From Streptomyces lateritius (GTDB lineage: Bacteria > Actinomycetota > Actinomycetes > Streptomycetales > Streptomycetaceae), in contig NZ_BMTO01000020.1 of the NCBI RefSeq assembly GCF_014649715.1, positions 34,672 to 98,671 of the forward strand: 64,000 bases of DNA, written 5' to 3'. A program made the translations under genes and the position numbers. The notes under the pieces are model-generated. The model had not been told where the DNA came from. It saw only the letters and a list, made by a program, of their open reading frames with translations, and did not search any database. How positions within the stretch are numbered: the stretch's first letter is position 1; the number at the start of each line of letters is the position of its first letter. This document shows, piece after piece, positions 43,300 through 52,693 of the stretch.

Positions 43300-44181
43300 T
43301 CAGTCGTCGCCCTGCAGGATCGACAGCAGACGCAGCATCTCCAGGTAGATCCACACCAGCGTCAGGGTGAGGCCGAACGCGGCCAGCCAGGACTCCTCGC
43401 GCGGGGCGCCGTAGGCCACGCCGTCCTCGACCTGCTTGAAGTCGAGGGCGAGGAAGCAGGCGCCCAGGATGATGCCGATCACGCCGAAGAGGATGCCGAG
43501 GCCGCCGCTGCGGAAGCCCAGACCGTCACCGGCGCCGTCGAAGAGGGAGAACAGCGCATTGACGGCCATCAGCAGGATGAAGCCGATCGCCGCGGCCATC
43601 ACGAAGCCGTAGAAACGGCGGGTGACGCGGATCCAGCGCATCTTGTACGCGATCAGCACACCGGCGAAGACCGCCATCGTGCCGAGCACCGCCTGGACGA
43701 CCACACCGGGAGAGATGTAGGTCGAGACCGCGCTGGAGATCACGCCGAGGAAGACGCCCTCGAAGGCCGCGTAGGCCAGGATGATCGCCGGCGAGGCCTT
43801 GCGCTTGAAGGACTGCACCATGGCCAGGACGAAGGCCACCAGGGCCGCGCCGATGGCGATGCCGTAGGACTTCCCGATGTTGGCCTCGTCGACCGGCAGC
43901 AGGAACCACGACAGGGCCGCGGTGAGCACGACCGTACCGAGCGTCATGGCCGTACGGCTCACGACGTCGTCGATCGTCATCACATTGCCGCGGGCCTGCG
44001 GCGGGGCGCCCAGCTGGGTGTCCTGGGCGTACGGGTTGGTGGCGTACGGGTTGGTCGCGCCCTCGGCGTACGGGGTCGTTCCGACGGCGGGGCCCCCGGC
44101 CTGCGGCTGCTGCGCGTTGAAGCCGGCGGCGTTGTCGCGGCTGAACCCCCGTCGCGAGAAGACCGGGTTGCTGCTCCTCAT
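43300..44181 (-). CDS. Bax inhibitor-1/YccA-family membrane protein
   Basis: 293 residues. A Gln/Asn/Pro/Tyr-rich cytoplasmic N-terminus with NPYATNPYAQ repeats precedes seven TM helices. The family's FEGVFLGVIS and late ALDFKQVEDGV motif with the Asp pair are present. ATG 44181 has GGAGGAG 5 bp upstream; the ORF start at 44220 lacks one. Homologues are proton-sensitive calcium leak channels; the bacterial role in Streptomyces is unknown. It lies downstream of bldA on the same strand. Confidence 0.92.
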   Translation of the reverse strand: MRSSNPVFSRRGFSRDNAAGFNAQQPQAGGPAVGTTPYAEGATNPYATNPYAQDTQLGAPPQARGNVMTIDDVVSRTAMTLGTVVLTAALSWFLLPVDEANIGKSYGIAIGAALVAFVLAMVQSFKRKASPAIILAYAAFEGVFLGVISSAVSTYISPGVVVQAVLGTMAVFAGVLIAYKMRWIRVTRRFYGFVMAAAIGFILLMAVNALFSLFDGAGDGLGFRSGGLGILFGVIGIILGACFLALDFKQVEDGVAYGAPREESWLAAFGLTLTLVWIYLEMLRLLSILQGDD

Positions 44182-44245
44182 CTCACTCCTCCATGGCCGC
44201 ACTGCGCGGCCTTGCGTCAAGAGTAATGCGGAAGCAAAGGAAACT

Positions 44246-44259
44246 CCCTAGTGCTAGGG
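44246..44259. promoter_or_regulatory. Palindrome between bldA and the Bax-inhibitor gene
   Basis: CCCTAG-TG-CTAGGG is a perfect 14-bp palindrome 65 bp upstream of the Bax-inhibitor start. The two-base centre makes it a poor hairpin, so an operator seems likelier than a bldA terminator. Confidence 0.4.
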
Positions 44260-44313
44260 GAGGATCTTTCCACGATCGTTAAGGAAGCCCGGCGGCGAGC
44301 GCGGGGAGAGCTG

Positions 44314-44395
44314 TGCCCGGAACCGGACTCGAACCGGTACGGCCCGAAGGCCAGCGAGGTTTAAGCTCGCCGTGTCTGCATTCCACCATCCGGGC
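44314..44395 (-). tRNA. bldA: tRNA-Leu(UAA), bldA
   Basis: 82 bases fold as a class II tRNA. Acceptor GCCCGGA pairs with TCCGGGC plus discriminator A; the anticodon stem GCGAG/CTCGC holds loop CTTAAAC, so the anticodon is UAA (plus-strand TTA at 44361-44363); the long variable arm GGCC-TTCG-GGCC is typical of leucine tRNA; the T arm is ACCGG-TTCGAGT-CCGGT. CCA is not encoded (CAG follows A). In Streptomyces the only tRNA reading UUA codons is bldA, which controls aerial growth and antibiotic production through rare TTA-containing genes. From memory the sequence is close to S. coelicolor bldA. Confidence 0.96.
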
Positions 44396-44796
44396 ATGGT
44401 GCGCGGCTCCGCGTTGGCACATGAGCCTATCGGGGTGCTTCCCCCGTTCAGCCGAACGGTGATCCGATGTTGTCTTATTTTATTGACGTCTGAGGGTGTG
44501 TCAGCGCAGGTGGGGGGCCATCTGACGAAGTGTGACGGGGCTCGCAGGCGCAAAGACGCACACCTGGGAATGACGGAAAGTCGCCGCACCCTTGACGCGT
44601 TCCCTCACGGGGTACCGGCCCGCCCGGCGTCACCGGGGCGCCTCAGGGGTCCCGTCATACCTCAGGAGGAGGGGCGGGCATTCCGGTCCGACTCGAGACT
44701 GCCCCGGGAACGGGCATGTGGGCGGACGACCCGGGCCTCAACGCTCGACACGATGGAGTGGTTCCCGAACGCACCGTCCCGACAGGAGTCCCCCTC
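44396..44796. other. Intergenic region between bldA and the ABC exporter
   Basis: 401 bp. It has the bldA promoter candidates and the A/T-rich patch at 44468-44486. On the plus strand TTGACG (44484-44489) lacks a good -10. The stretch from 44510 to 44790 shows no other signal I can support. Confidence 0.4.
44424..44504 (-). promoter_or_regulatory. bldA: Candidate bldA promoters
   Basis: Two minus-strand candidates. Near: TAGGCT (44429-44424), about 29 bases before the tRNA, with CTGAAC 16 bp upstream. Far: TAAAAT (44482-44477) with CTGACA (44504-44499), 16-bp spacer, in an unusually A/T-rich patch. Which is used cannot be decided here. Confidence 0.4.
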
Positions 44797-45567
44797 GTGA
44801 CCACCTCCCCCACCGTGTCCCGCGCCACCGCGGTGGCAGCCCGCGCCACGGATCTCTCGAAGGTCTACGGACAGGGTGAGACCCAGGTGGTCGCCCTGGA
44901 CCACGTCACCGTCGACTTCCGCCAGGGAGAGTTCACCGCGATCATGGGGCCCTCGGGCTCCGGCAAGTCGACCCTGATGCACTGCGTCGCCGGCCTGGAC
45001 TCCTTCAGCTCCGGCTCGGTCCGGATCGGCGAGACCGAGCTGGGCACCCTGAAGGACAAGCAGCTCACGCAGCTGCGCCGGGACAAGATCGGCTTCATCT
45101 TCCAGGCGTTCAACCTGCTGCCGACGCTGACCGCCCTGGAGAACATCACGCTGCCCATGGACATCGCGGGCCGCAAGCCCGACAAGCAGTGGGTGGACCG
45201 GGTCATCGACATGATCGGCCTGTCCGGTCGGCTGAGCCACCGCCCCGCGCAGCTCTCCGGCGGCCAGCAGCAGCGGGTCGCCGTGGCCCGTGCGCTGGCC
45301 TCCCGCCCCGAGATCATCTTCGGTGACGAGCCGACCGGAAACCTCGACTCGCGCTCGGGCGCGGAGGTCCTGGGCTTCCTGCGCAATTCGGTGCGCGAGC
45401 TGGGGCAGACGGTCGTCATGGTCACCCACGACCCGGTCGCCGCCTCCTACGCCGACCGGGTGATCTTCCTCGCGGACGGCCGGATCGTCGACGAGATGCT
45501 CAGCCCGACTGCGGACGGCGTGCTCGACCGCATGAAGGCCTTCGACGCCAAGGGCCGCACGAGCTGA
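44797..45567 (+). CDS. ABC transporter ATP-binding protein (MacB/LolD type)
   Basis: 256 residues. Walker A GPSGSGKST (51-59), Q loop IFQAFNLLPTLTALENI, signature LSGGQQQR, Walker B IIFGDEPTGNLD and H-loop VTHD are intact. The SALENI and GNLDSRSG features place it with the MacB/LolD/FtsE branch that energises mechanotransmission by FtsX-like permeases. GTG 44797 has AGGAG 8 bp upstream. It is followed 80 bp later by its permease gene. Confidence 0.95.
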   Translation: MTTSPTVSRATAVAARATDLSKVYGQGETQVVALDHVTVDFRQGEFTAIMGPSGSGKSTLMHCVAGLDSFSSGSVRIGETELGTLKDKQLTQLRRDKIGFIFQAFNLLPTLTALENITLPMDIAGRKPDKQWVDRVIDMIGLSGRLSHRPAQLSGGQQQRVAVARALASRPEIIFGDEPTGNLDSRSGAEVLGFLRNSVRELGQTVVMVTHDPVAASYADRVIFLADGRIVDEMLSPTADGVLDRMKAFDAKGRTS

Positions 45568-45647
45568 CGCCCCTCCGGGGCCGCCCGCCCCGGACCCCGC
45601 GCCTCTCGACGTTCCGCCCCGCAGGGGCCCCACTCCAGGACACACAC

Positions 45648-48179
45648 ATGTTCCGTACCGCCTTGCGCAACGTGCTCGCGCACAAGGCCAGGCTGCTGAT
45701 GACCGTGCTCGCCGTGATGCTCGGCGTGGCCTTCGTCTCCGGCACCCTGGTCTTCACCGACACCCTCTCCCAGGCCTTCCGCAACCAGTCGGCCAAGAGC
45801 TACGACGACGTGGCCGTCGCCGTCAGCATGTACCCGAGCCCCGAGGACGCCGCCAAGACCCCCGGCCTCTCGCAGGACGTCATCGACCGCATCGGCAAGC
45901 TCGACGGCGTCGCCGCCGTCTCCGGGCGGGTGGACGGCTTCGCCGGCGTGCCCGACAAGGACGGCAAGCTGATCGGCGTCGGCTGGTCCAACAAGGGCAC
46001 GAACTTCGCACCCGGTGCCGACGGTAAGGACCGGTCCTACGACTTCACCCAGGGTGCCGGCCCGGTGCGGGACGGCCAGATCGCGCTCGACAAGGACACC
46101 GCCCTCAAGGGCGGCTACAAGGTCGGCGACACCGTCCGCGTCGCCACCAACGGACCGGTGAAGGAGTACACCCTCTCCGGTGTCTTCACCACCGAGGACG
46201 GCGCGGTCAGCGCCGGCGGCAGCCTGGTCCTCTTCGACACCTCCGTCGCGCAGCAGCAGTACCTGAAGCCGGGCTTCTACCAGGACGCCACCGTCGTCGC
46301 CGCCAAGGGAACGGACGCCGACAAGCTCCTGGACGAGGTCCTGAAGATCGTCCCGGAGGCGGCCACGGCCCAGACCGGCCAGGCGCTCGCCGACCAGCAG
46401 GCCAAGGACATCGAGGCCGGGCTCGGCGCGCTGAAGCAGGTGCTGCTCGGCTTCGCGGGCATCGCCCTCTTCGTCGGCGTCTTCCTGATCGCCAACACCT
46501 TCACCATGCTGGTCGCCCAGCGCACCAAGGAGCTCGCGCTGATGCGCGCCGTCGGTGCCTCGCGCAAGCAGATCACCCGCTCCGTCCTCGCCGAGGCCGG
46601 CGTCGTCGGCCTGGTCGCCTCGGTGGTCGGCTACGGCATGGGCATCGCGCTGGCCGTCGGGCTGCGCTCGGGCATGAACGCCTTCGACCTGAAGGTCCCG
46701 GACGGTCCGCTGGTCCTCGGCGCCACCCCGCTCATCGCCGCGCTCTCCGTCGGTGTCCTGATCACGATGCTCGCCGCCTGGCTGCCGGGCCGCCGCGCCG
46801 CGAAGATCCCGCCGGTCGCCGCCATGAGCAGCGTCCACGCCGCCGCGTCGACCAAGTCCCTCGTGGTCCGCAACTCCATCGGCGCCGCGCTCACCGCGCT
46901 CGGTGCGGTCCTGATCGTGCTCGGCGCGAGCAAGGGCGGTGACGATGGCCGGATGTTCATCGCGGGCGGCGCCTTCGTCACCCTCATCGGCGTGATCGTG
47001 CTGATCCCGCTGCTCTCCCGCCCGGTGATCGCCGTGATCCGTCCGCTGTTCGTCGGCGCCTTCGGGGTCTCCGGCAAGCTCGCCGGTCTGAACGCGGTCC
47101 GAAACCCGCGCCGTACCGGCGCCACCGCCTCCGCACTCGCCATCGGTCTGACCCTGGTCACCGGCCTGTCCGTGCTCGGTACGACGGTCGGCGCGGCCCT
47201 GGACAAGATGACGACGGAGCAGATCCGCGCGGACTACCTGGTCTCCATGGCCAGCGGCGAGGGCATGAACGAGGACGCGCTCGCGGCGATAGAGAAGACT
47301 CCCGGCGCCACCGCCGTCTCGCCGCAGCTGGCCGGCTGGCTCACCCTGAAGGGCAAGGGCGTCTCGGCCTCCGGTGTCACCCCCGGCGACATCGAGAAGC
47401 TCATCAAGCTCAACACCGTGAAGGGCTCGCTGGACTCGCTCGGCCAGGGGCGGATCGCGGTCGCCGAGAAGACCGCGACCAAGCAGGGCTGGAAGGTCGG
47501 CGACACGCTGCCGGTCGAGTACGTGGACAAGAAGAAGGGGAAGCTGACGGTCGGCGCGGTCTACGAGGACAGCGAGTTCGTCTCGCCGGTCCTGATCGAC
47601 GCGGAGATCATCACCGCCCACGAGCAGCAGTCCTACATCCCGCAGATCTTCGTCTCGATGGACGGCGGCGCCTCCGCGGCCAACGAGAAGGCGCTCGCGA
47701 AGGCCATGGGCGACAACCCGGCCGTCACCGTCATGGACCAGAAGGACATCCGTGACCTGTTCGGCGGCCAGATCAACATGCTCCTGAACATCATGTACGG
47801 CCTGCTGGCGATGGCCCTGATCATCGCGATCCTGGGCGTCGTGAACACACTGGCCATGTCGGTGTTCGAGCGGCAGCAGGAGATCGGCATGCTGCGGGCG
47901 ATCGGTCTGGACCGGCGCCGGGTGAAGCGGATGGTCCGTCTGGAGGCCGTCGTCATCTCGCTCTTCGGCGCGGTCGTCGGCATCGGGCTCGGGGCGTTCC
48001 TCGGCTGGGCGATCGGCGAGACCCTCAAGAGCTCCCTGCCGGGTTACGCGCTGGTGCTGCCGTGGGACCGGATCGGCGTCTTCCTGGTCCTGGCCGGACT
48101 GGTCGGTGTGCTGGCCGCGATGTGGCCGGCGCGCAGCGCCGCGAAGCTGAACATGCTGAACGCCATCAAGGCCGAGTAG
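45648..48179 (+). CDS. FtsX/MacB-like ABC transporter permease
   Basis: 843 residues. TM1 (LLMTVLAVMLGVAFVSGTLVF), a large extracytoplasmic MacB-PCD-type domain, three TM helices with FtsX signature (LALMRAVGASRKQI), a further TM pair, a second extracytoplasmic domain, and a final three-TM FtsX block (MSVFERQQEIGMLRAIGLDR). Duplicated FtsX blocks are usual in actinobacterial exporters of this type. ATG 45648, AGGA 9 bp upstream. Together with the ATPase it should export a peptide or lipoprotein-type substrate; no substrate gene is near. Terminator follows. Confidence 0.93.
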   Translation: MFRTALRNVLAHKARLLMTVLAVMLGVAFVSGTLVFTDTLSQAFRNQSAKSYDDVAVAVSMYPSPEDAAKTPGLSQDVIDRIGKLDGVAAVSGRVDGFAGVPDKDGKLIGVGWSNKGTNFAPGADGKDRSYDFTQGAGPVRDGQIALDKDTALKGGYKVGDTVRVATNGPVKEYTLSGVFTTEDGAVSAGGSLVLFDTSVAQQQYLKPGFYQDATVVAAKGTDADKLLDEVLKIVPEAATAQTGQALADQQAKDIEAGLGALKQVLLGFAGIALFVGVFLIANTFTMLVAQRTKELALMRAVGASRKQITRSVLAEAGVVGLVASVVGYGMGIALAVGLRSGMNAFDLKVPDGPLVLGATPLIAALSVGVLITMLAAWLPGRRAAKIPPVAAMSSVHAAASTKSLVVRNSIGAALTALGAVLIVLGASKGGDDGRMFIAGGAFVTLIGVIVLIPLLSRPVIAVIRPLFVGAFGVSGKLAGLNAVRNPRRTGATASALAIGLTLVTGLSVLGTTVGAALDKMTTEQIRADYLVSMASGEGMNEDALAAIEKTPGATAVSPQLAGWLTLKGKGVSASGVTPGDIEKLIKLNTVKGSLDSLGQGRIAVAEKTATKQGWKVGDTLPVEYVDKKKGKLTVGAVYEDSEFVSPVLIDAEIITAHEQQSYIPQIFVSMDGGASAANEKALAKAMGDNPAVTVMDQKDIRDLFGGQINMLLNIMYGLLAMALIIAILGVVNTLAMSVFERQQEIGMLRAIGLDRRRVKRMVRLEAVVISLFGAVVGIGLGAFLGWAIGETLKSSLPGYALVLPWDRIGVFLVLAGLVGVLAAMWPARSAAKLNMLNAIKAE

Positions 48180-48219
48180 CCGAGCAGGCAAGCAGCTGAG
48201 CGGCGGAGTCGGTACGTAC

Positions 48220-48262
48220 GCCGAAGGGCCGGGTTCCCCCGCGGGGAGCCCGGCCCTTCGGC
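48220..48262. terminator. Bidirectional terminator
   Basis: GCCGAAGGGCCGGG (48220-48233) and CCCGGCCCTTCGGC (48249-48262), 14-bp perfect stem. Lies between the convergent permease and PLD-like genes. Confidence 0.85.
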
Positions 48263-48272
48263 ATGGGTGCGG

Positions 48273-49532
48273 TCAGCTGCCCGCGCAGTAGGTCATCAGG
48301 TGCTCGTGGTTCGCCTTGTACTGGCCGAAGAGCGTCGCGTTGTCGATCTTCAGCAGGGTCTCGTCGTTGGCCCGCAGGGCCGGGTAGGTGTAGTTGTGGC
48401 TGCCGGTCCACACCAGCTTCTTGCCGGCCACACCGTCGTACGTGCCCTCCACGAGCAGGTACTTGGAGTGCAGGCCGGCCTTGGCGACGCCGGTGCCCCG
48501 GTCCTCGTAGCACTGGACGCGCTGGGTGAGCTTGCCGGAGATGATCGACTCCACGGTGGTGCCCATCGAGTCGGGGTAGCCGTCGTGGGCCAGGATCACC
48601 GAGCAGCCCGCGTTCTTCAGGGCGACCATCTTGGTGGCGATCTCGTCACGGGTGAAGAGGTTGGCCGCCATGCGCACCTGGGTGCCGCCCGCACAGCTGA
48701 CCTTGTCGAGGATCAGCTTGATCGTGTCGGTGGAGGCGTCGTTGTCGTACGACGTGCCCGCGGCCTCCTTGCGGGGGAAGAAGTACGTCTTGTACGCGCC
48801 GCTGACCGGGGTCTTGTAGTAGTGGTCGAGCCCGGCGGAGGTGCCGTACTTCACCAGGTCGGCGAAGTACGCCTGGTAGCTGCCGTAGAGGCCGGTGTCG
48901 ACGATGGTGACGGCGTTGTTGAACAGGTCGGTGCGCTGGACACCGGTCATGTTGGCGGAGGTCTGCACGACCACGTCGCTCGCGCCGCCGGTGGAGGAGA
49001 AGAGGAAGAACTTGTTGTGGTTGATGGCGCCGTCGCTGTCGCTGGGCAGCTTCCTGCTGCCGATGCAGCCGCGGCCGGCGGGGCAGGCGAGGACCCAGGA
49101 ACCCTGGGTGCGGTCCGTGCCCAGGCGCGTGGCGAGGCGGTCGTACTCGCCGCCGGTCATCGTCACGGAGGTGTGGTCGATGACGATGCGGACGTCGACA
49201 CCGCGGGTCTTCGCGGCGCCGAGGGCGTCGGTGACGCTGTCGTCGGTGAAGGTGTAGAGCCCGGCCGTGATGCTGGAGCCGGCGGGCGCCTGGCTGATCA
49301 GGTCGACGATGTGGTCGCGGACCCGGTTCTGGGCGGTGGTGTCGCCGGCGGGGTCGTTGAAGGTGGCGGTGGTCGTGACGGCGGCGGCCGCCTCGGCCGC
49401 GGGGGCGGCGGCCGGGGTGGCGCTGCCCGGCACGGCGGCGAGGGCCAGCAGGCCGCTCGCGGCGGCGAGGGCGAGGAAGTAGCGGGTGGGGCGGTGCACG
49501 GGTGACGGTCTCCGTCCGAATGGCATATCCAT
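48273..49532 (-). CDS. Secreted phospholipase D-like protein
   Basis: 419 residues. Signal peptide (YFLALAAASGLLALAAVPGSA) and two PLD half-sites: INHNKFFLFSSTGGASD and GLHSKYLLVEGTYDG, each with HxK and a following Gly/Ser stretch; the second is HSK. Four Cys may form extracellular disulfides. This is the PLD-like (phosphodiesterase) superfamily, not the classical streptomycete PLD with HKD and GG/GS. ATG 49532 has a poor RBS. GTG 49499 with GGAG 10 bp upstream is a good alternative that keeps the signal peptide. Confidence 0.88.
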   Translation of the reverse strand: MDMPFGRRPSPVHRPTRYFLALAAASGLLALAAVPGSATPAAAPAAEAAAAVTTTATFNDPAGDTTAQNRVRDHIVDLISQAPAGSSITAGLYTFTDDSVTDALGAAKTRGVDVRIVIDHTSVTMTGGEYDRLATRLGTDRTQGSWVLACPAGRGCIGSRKLPSDSDGAINHNKFFLFSSTGGASDVVVQTSANMTGVQRTDLFNNAVTIVDTGLYGSYQAYFADLVKYGTSAGLDHYYKTPVSGAYKTYFFPRKEAAGTSYDNDASTDTIKLILDKVSCAGGTQVRMAANLFTRDEIATKMVALKNAGCSVILAHDGYPDSMGTTVESIISGKLTQRVQCYEDRGTGVAKAGLHSKYLLVEGTYDGVAGKKLVWTGSHNYTYPALRANDETLLKIDNATLFGQYKANHEHLMTYCAGS

Positions 49533-49615
49533 GACATTTCGGACTCAAGAAAGAGAGGCGGGGCGTCGGTCGGCACCGGCGCCCCGCCCTCGACGAGCCC
49601 GAAGGCCCGAAGGTA

Positions 49616-50920
49616 TCAACGCCCGGTCTGCTCGTTCCACACCCGGGTCCGCAGCGCCACGCCGGACCGGCCGCCCTCCGGCGTCTTCACGGCGAGGAAC
49701 TGGTTCACGCCGATCCGGTTGCGCTCGAAGGAGACCGCGGAGGCGGCCATGTAGAGCCGCCAGACCCGCGCGCGGCCCGGCGAGACCATCCGGACCGCCC
49801 GCGACCAGTCGCGCTCCAGATTCGCCACCCAGCGGCGCAGCGTCAGCGCGTAGTGCTCACGGATGGCCTCCACGTCCCGGACCTCGAAGCCCGCGTCCTC
49901 CAGGGTGCTCAAGGTCCGTCCCATCGGGGCCAGTTCGCCGTCCGGGAAGACGTAGGCGTCGATGAACGGATCGATCTCGTACGTCGCCTCGTCCGGCTCG
50001 GGGCGGCGCGAGATCTGATGGTTGAGCAGCCGGCCGCCCGGTCTGAGGAGGGCGTAGAGCGTGTCGGCGTACTCGCGGTAGCGGACCTGACCGACGTGTT
50101 CCGCCATGCCGATGGAGGAGATCGCGTCGTACGGACCGTCCTTGACGTCCCGGTAGTCCTGGACGCGGATCTCGATCCGGTCGGTCAGTCCCTCCTCGGC
50201 GATCCGCTTGCGGGCGAAGACGGCCTGCTCGCGGGAGAGGGTGATGCCGACGACCCGGGCGCCGTACTCCCGGGCCGCGTGGACGGCCATGGAACCCCAG
50301 CCGCAGCCGACGTCGAGGAGCCGGTCGCCCTCCTTCAGGTTCAGCTTGCGGGCGATGAGGTCCAGCTTGTCGCGCTGGGCGTCCTCCAGCGTCCCGTCCT
50401 GCGTCCAGTACGCGCACGAGTAGACCATCGAGGGCCCGAGGACCAGCGCGTAGAAGTCGTTGCCCACGTCGTAGTGGTGACTGATCGCCTGCTTGTCCCG
50501 GCGCTTGGTGTGCAGGGCGCCGGTGCGCCGCCGCACCTCCTCGGTGGGCGGCGGCGGGGGCGGCAGGGGCCCGGCCATCTTCACCAGGCCGCGCGCCGCG
50601 GCGCGCAGCCGCGGGTCGCGGACGGTCTCCAGGACACTCCTGGTCTCCTCGCCACGCTCCCAGATCAGCCCTGCGAGCCGGTCCAGGACCTCGTACAGGT
50701 CCCCCTCGACGTCGATCTCACCGGCCACCCAGGCACGGGCCAGGCCCAGTTCGCCGGGCTTCCACAGCAGCCGGCGCAGGGCGCGGCGGTGCCGGACGAT
50801 CAGGACGGGGCCGCCCGCGGGGCCCGCTTCACTGCCGTCCCAAGCTCGCAGCCGCACGGGGAGCGGAGCCCCCAGGAGTTCCTCCGCGAGAGTGGTCAGC
50901 CGCAACGCGGCGTCGGCCAT
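49616..50920 (-). CDS. Cyclopropane-fatty-acyl-phospholipid synthase family methyltransferase
   Basis: 434 residues. The N-terminal 130 residues are the CFA-specific lipid-binding domain; then HYDVGNDFYALVLGPSMVYS, the SAM site LLDVGCGWGSMAVHAAREYG, and YRDVKDGPYDAISSIGMAEHVG with the catalytic Glu/His set. It adds a methylene or methyl group to unsaturated acyl chains in phospholipids. ATG 50920 has GGAGGTG 7 bp upstream; upstream in-frame sequence runs through the terminator at 51037 and is non-coding. Probably monocistronic. Confidence 0.93.
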   Translation of the reverse strand: MADAALRLTTLAEELLGAPLPVRLRAWDGSEAGPAGGPVLIVRHRRALRRLLWKPGELGLARAWVAGEIDVEGDLYEVLDRLAGLIWERGEETRSVLETVRDPRLRAAARGLVKMAGPLPPPPPPTEEVRRRTGALHTKRRDKQAISHHYDVGNDFYALVLGPSMVYSCAYWTQDGTLEDAQRDKLDLIARKLNLKEGDRLLDVGCGWGSMAVHAAREYGARVVGITLSREQAVFARKRIAEEGLTDRIEIRVQDYRDVKDGPYDAISSIGMAEHVGQVRYREYADTLYALLRPGGRLLNHQISRRPEPDEATYEIDPFIDAYVFPDGELAPMGRTLSTLEDAGFEVRDVEAIREHYALTLRRWVANLERDWSRAVRMVSPGRARVWRLYMAASAVSFERNRIGVNQFLAVKTPEGGRSGVALRTRVWNEQTGR

Positions 50921-51036
50921 GGTGCACACCTCCGTGATGTCGTGCCCCAGATTGCTCGTCACCACGTAAACACCCTCAGTAGGCGAATGCAGTCCCGCCG
51001 TCACGCAACGACTCGGCAAAACACCCGGGCGGACAT

Positions 51037-51080
51037 GCCGAAGGGCCGTCCGCACCACGGATGGCGGACGGCCCTTCGGC
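51037..51080 (-). terminator. Terminator after NADH dehydrogenase
   Basis: GCCGAAGGGCCGTCCGC (51037-51053) pairs perfectly with 51064-51080, a 17-bp stem with a 10-base loop, 40 bp after the stop of ndh and before the CFA gene. Confidence 0.85.
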
Positions 51081-51119
51081 ACTTACGGTCCTTCGGGTAC
51101 TGCTGTCGACGCGGTGGAA

Positions 51120-52502
51120 CTAGGAGGCCTTGGCCTTCTCCTGGTTCGCCGGGGCGGCGGGTGCCGGAGCGGGCTTGGCGGCCTCGTAGAACTCCTCGCG
51201 CGGCGTCTCCATCGCACCGAGGGAGACGACCTCGCGCTTGAGGAACATCGCGAGGGTCCAGTCGGCGAAGACGCGGATCTTGCGGTTCCAGGTCGGGACG
51301 GCCATGCCGTGGTAGCCACGGTGCATGTACCAGGCGAGACGGCCCTTGAGCCTGATCTTCATCTTGCCCATGACGATCATCGCGACGCCCTTGTGGAGAC
51401 CGAGGCCCGCCACCGCACCCTTGTTGGAGTGCTCGTACGTCTTCTGCGGGAAGCCCCGCATGCCGGAGACCACGTTGTCGCCGAGGACCTTCGCCTGACG
51501 CAGCGCGTGCTGGGCGTTCGGCGGGCACCAGGCGTTCTCGACACCGGCCTTGCGGGCGGCCACGTCCGGGACCTGGGCGTTGTCGCCCGCGGCCCAGATG
51601 TAGTCGGTGCCCTGGACCTGGAGCTTCTCGGAGGTGTCCACGTGGCCGCGCGGGCCGAGCGGGAGACCGAAGCGGGCGAGCGCCGGGTTCGGCTTCACAC
51701 CAGCGGTCCACACGATCGTGTTGGAGTCGACCTCGAGGCCGTTCTTCAGCACGACATGGCCGTCGACGCAGGAGTCCATCGACGTCGAGAGGTAGATCTC
51801 GACACCGCGGCCCTCGAGGTGCTCCTTGCCCCAGCGGCCCAGCTCCGGGCCGACCTCGGGAAGGATCTTGTCGGCGGCGTCGACCAGGATGAAGCGCATG
51901 TCCTCGCGCTTCACGTTGGTGTAGTACTTCGCCGCGTCGCGGGCCATGTCCTCGACCTCGCCGATGGTCTCCGCGCCGGCGAAGCCGCCGCCCACGAAGA
52001 CGAAGGTCAGCGCCTTGCGGCGGACCTCCTCGTCGGTCGTCGAGTCGGCCTTGTCCAGCTGCTCCAGGACGTGGTTGCGGAGGCCGATGGCCTCCTCCAC
52101 GCCCTTCATGCCGATGCCCTGCTCGGCCAGGCCGGGGATCGGGAAGGTACGGGAGACCGCGCCCATCGCGATGACCAGGTAGTCGAAGGGCAGCTCGTAG
52201 GCCTCGCCGACGAGCGGCGCGACCGTGGCGACCTTGCGGTCCTGATCGATGGTGGTGACGCGACCGGTGAGCACCTCGGCTCCGCGCACGACGCGTCGCA
52301 GCGGGACGACGACGTGACGCGGCGAGATGCTGCCTGCGGCGGCTTCGGGGAGGAAGGGCTGGTACGTCATGTACGAGCGCGGGTCGACGACCGTGACGGT
52401 CGCCTCGCCGTAACGCATCTTCTTGAGAATGCGTCGAGCTGCGTACAGGCCTACGTACCCACCGCCTACAACGAGGATCCTGGGACGCTCCGTGGTGCTC
52501 AT
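51120..52502 (-). CDS. ndh: Type II NADH dehydrogenase
   Basis: 460 residues. FAD-binding VVGGGYVGLYAARRIL at the N-terminus, NADH-binding FVFVGGGFAGAETIGEVED, WTAGVKPNP and IWAAGDNAQVPD. The C-terminus has amphipathic helices (WTLAMFLKREVVSLG) for membrane attachment and an Ala/Pro-rich tail. It oxidises NADH to reduce menaquinone without pumping protons. ATG 52502; the RBS (GGGTGG, distant) is weak. A GGGTGAAC/GTTCACCC palindrome lies about 130 bp upstream. Confidence 0.92.
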   Translation of the reverse strand: MSTTERPRILVVGGGYVGLYAARRILKKMRYGEATVTVVDPRSYMTYQPFLPEAAAGSISPRHVVVPLRRVVRGAEVLTGRVTTIDQDRKVATVAPLVGEAYELPFDYLVIAMGAVSRTFPIPGLAEQGIGMKGVEEAIGLRNHVLEQLDKADSTTDEEVRRKALTFVFVGGGFAGAETIGEVEDMARDAAKYYTNVKREDMRFILVDAADKILPEVGPELGRWGKEHLEGRGVEIYLSTSMDSCVDGHVVLKNGLEVDSNTIVWTAGVKPNPALARFGLPLGPRGHVDTSEKLQVQGTDYIWAAGDNAQVPDVAARKAGVENAWCPPNAQHALRQAKVLGDNVVSGMRGFPQKTYEHSNKGAVAGLGLHKGVAMIVMGKMKIRLKGRLAWYMHRGYHGMAVPTWNRKIRVFADWTLAMFLKREVVSLGAMETPREEFYEAAKPAPAPAAPANQEKAKAS

Positions 52503-52629
52503 GCATCGAGTATCCACCCCACTCAGGGGGGTCGCTCGTGCGCCCCTTCACAAGCTCTTGGAATACCTCTGCTACACTCCGCCGCCCACGTGACCCAGGT
52601 CATGTTGAAGCAAAGGAACCAGGGTGCAT

Positions 52630-52648
52630 GGGTGAACGTTGTTCACCC
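52630..52648. promoter_or_regulatory. Palindrome upstream of ndh, Rex-like
   Basis: GGGTGAAC-GTT-GTTCACCC, perfect 8-bp arms. It resembles Rex operators (GTGAA-N4-TTCAC) that sense NADH/NAD+ upstream of respiratory genes, but the spacer between GTGAA and TTCAC is 5 instead of 4. Confidence 0.5.
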
Positions 52649-52693
52649 CCATTGAACTGGCCCGGAGAGCGGTAATTAACGCTGAACCACAGC

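Noticed and set aside
44254..44589. Minus-strand ORF of 111 codons across the tRNA
   Set aside because: It covers bldA and has no RBS or protein-like content.
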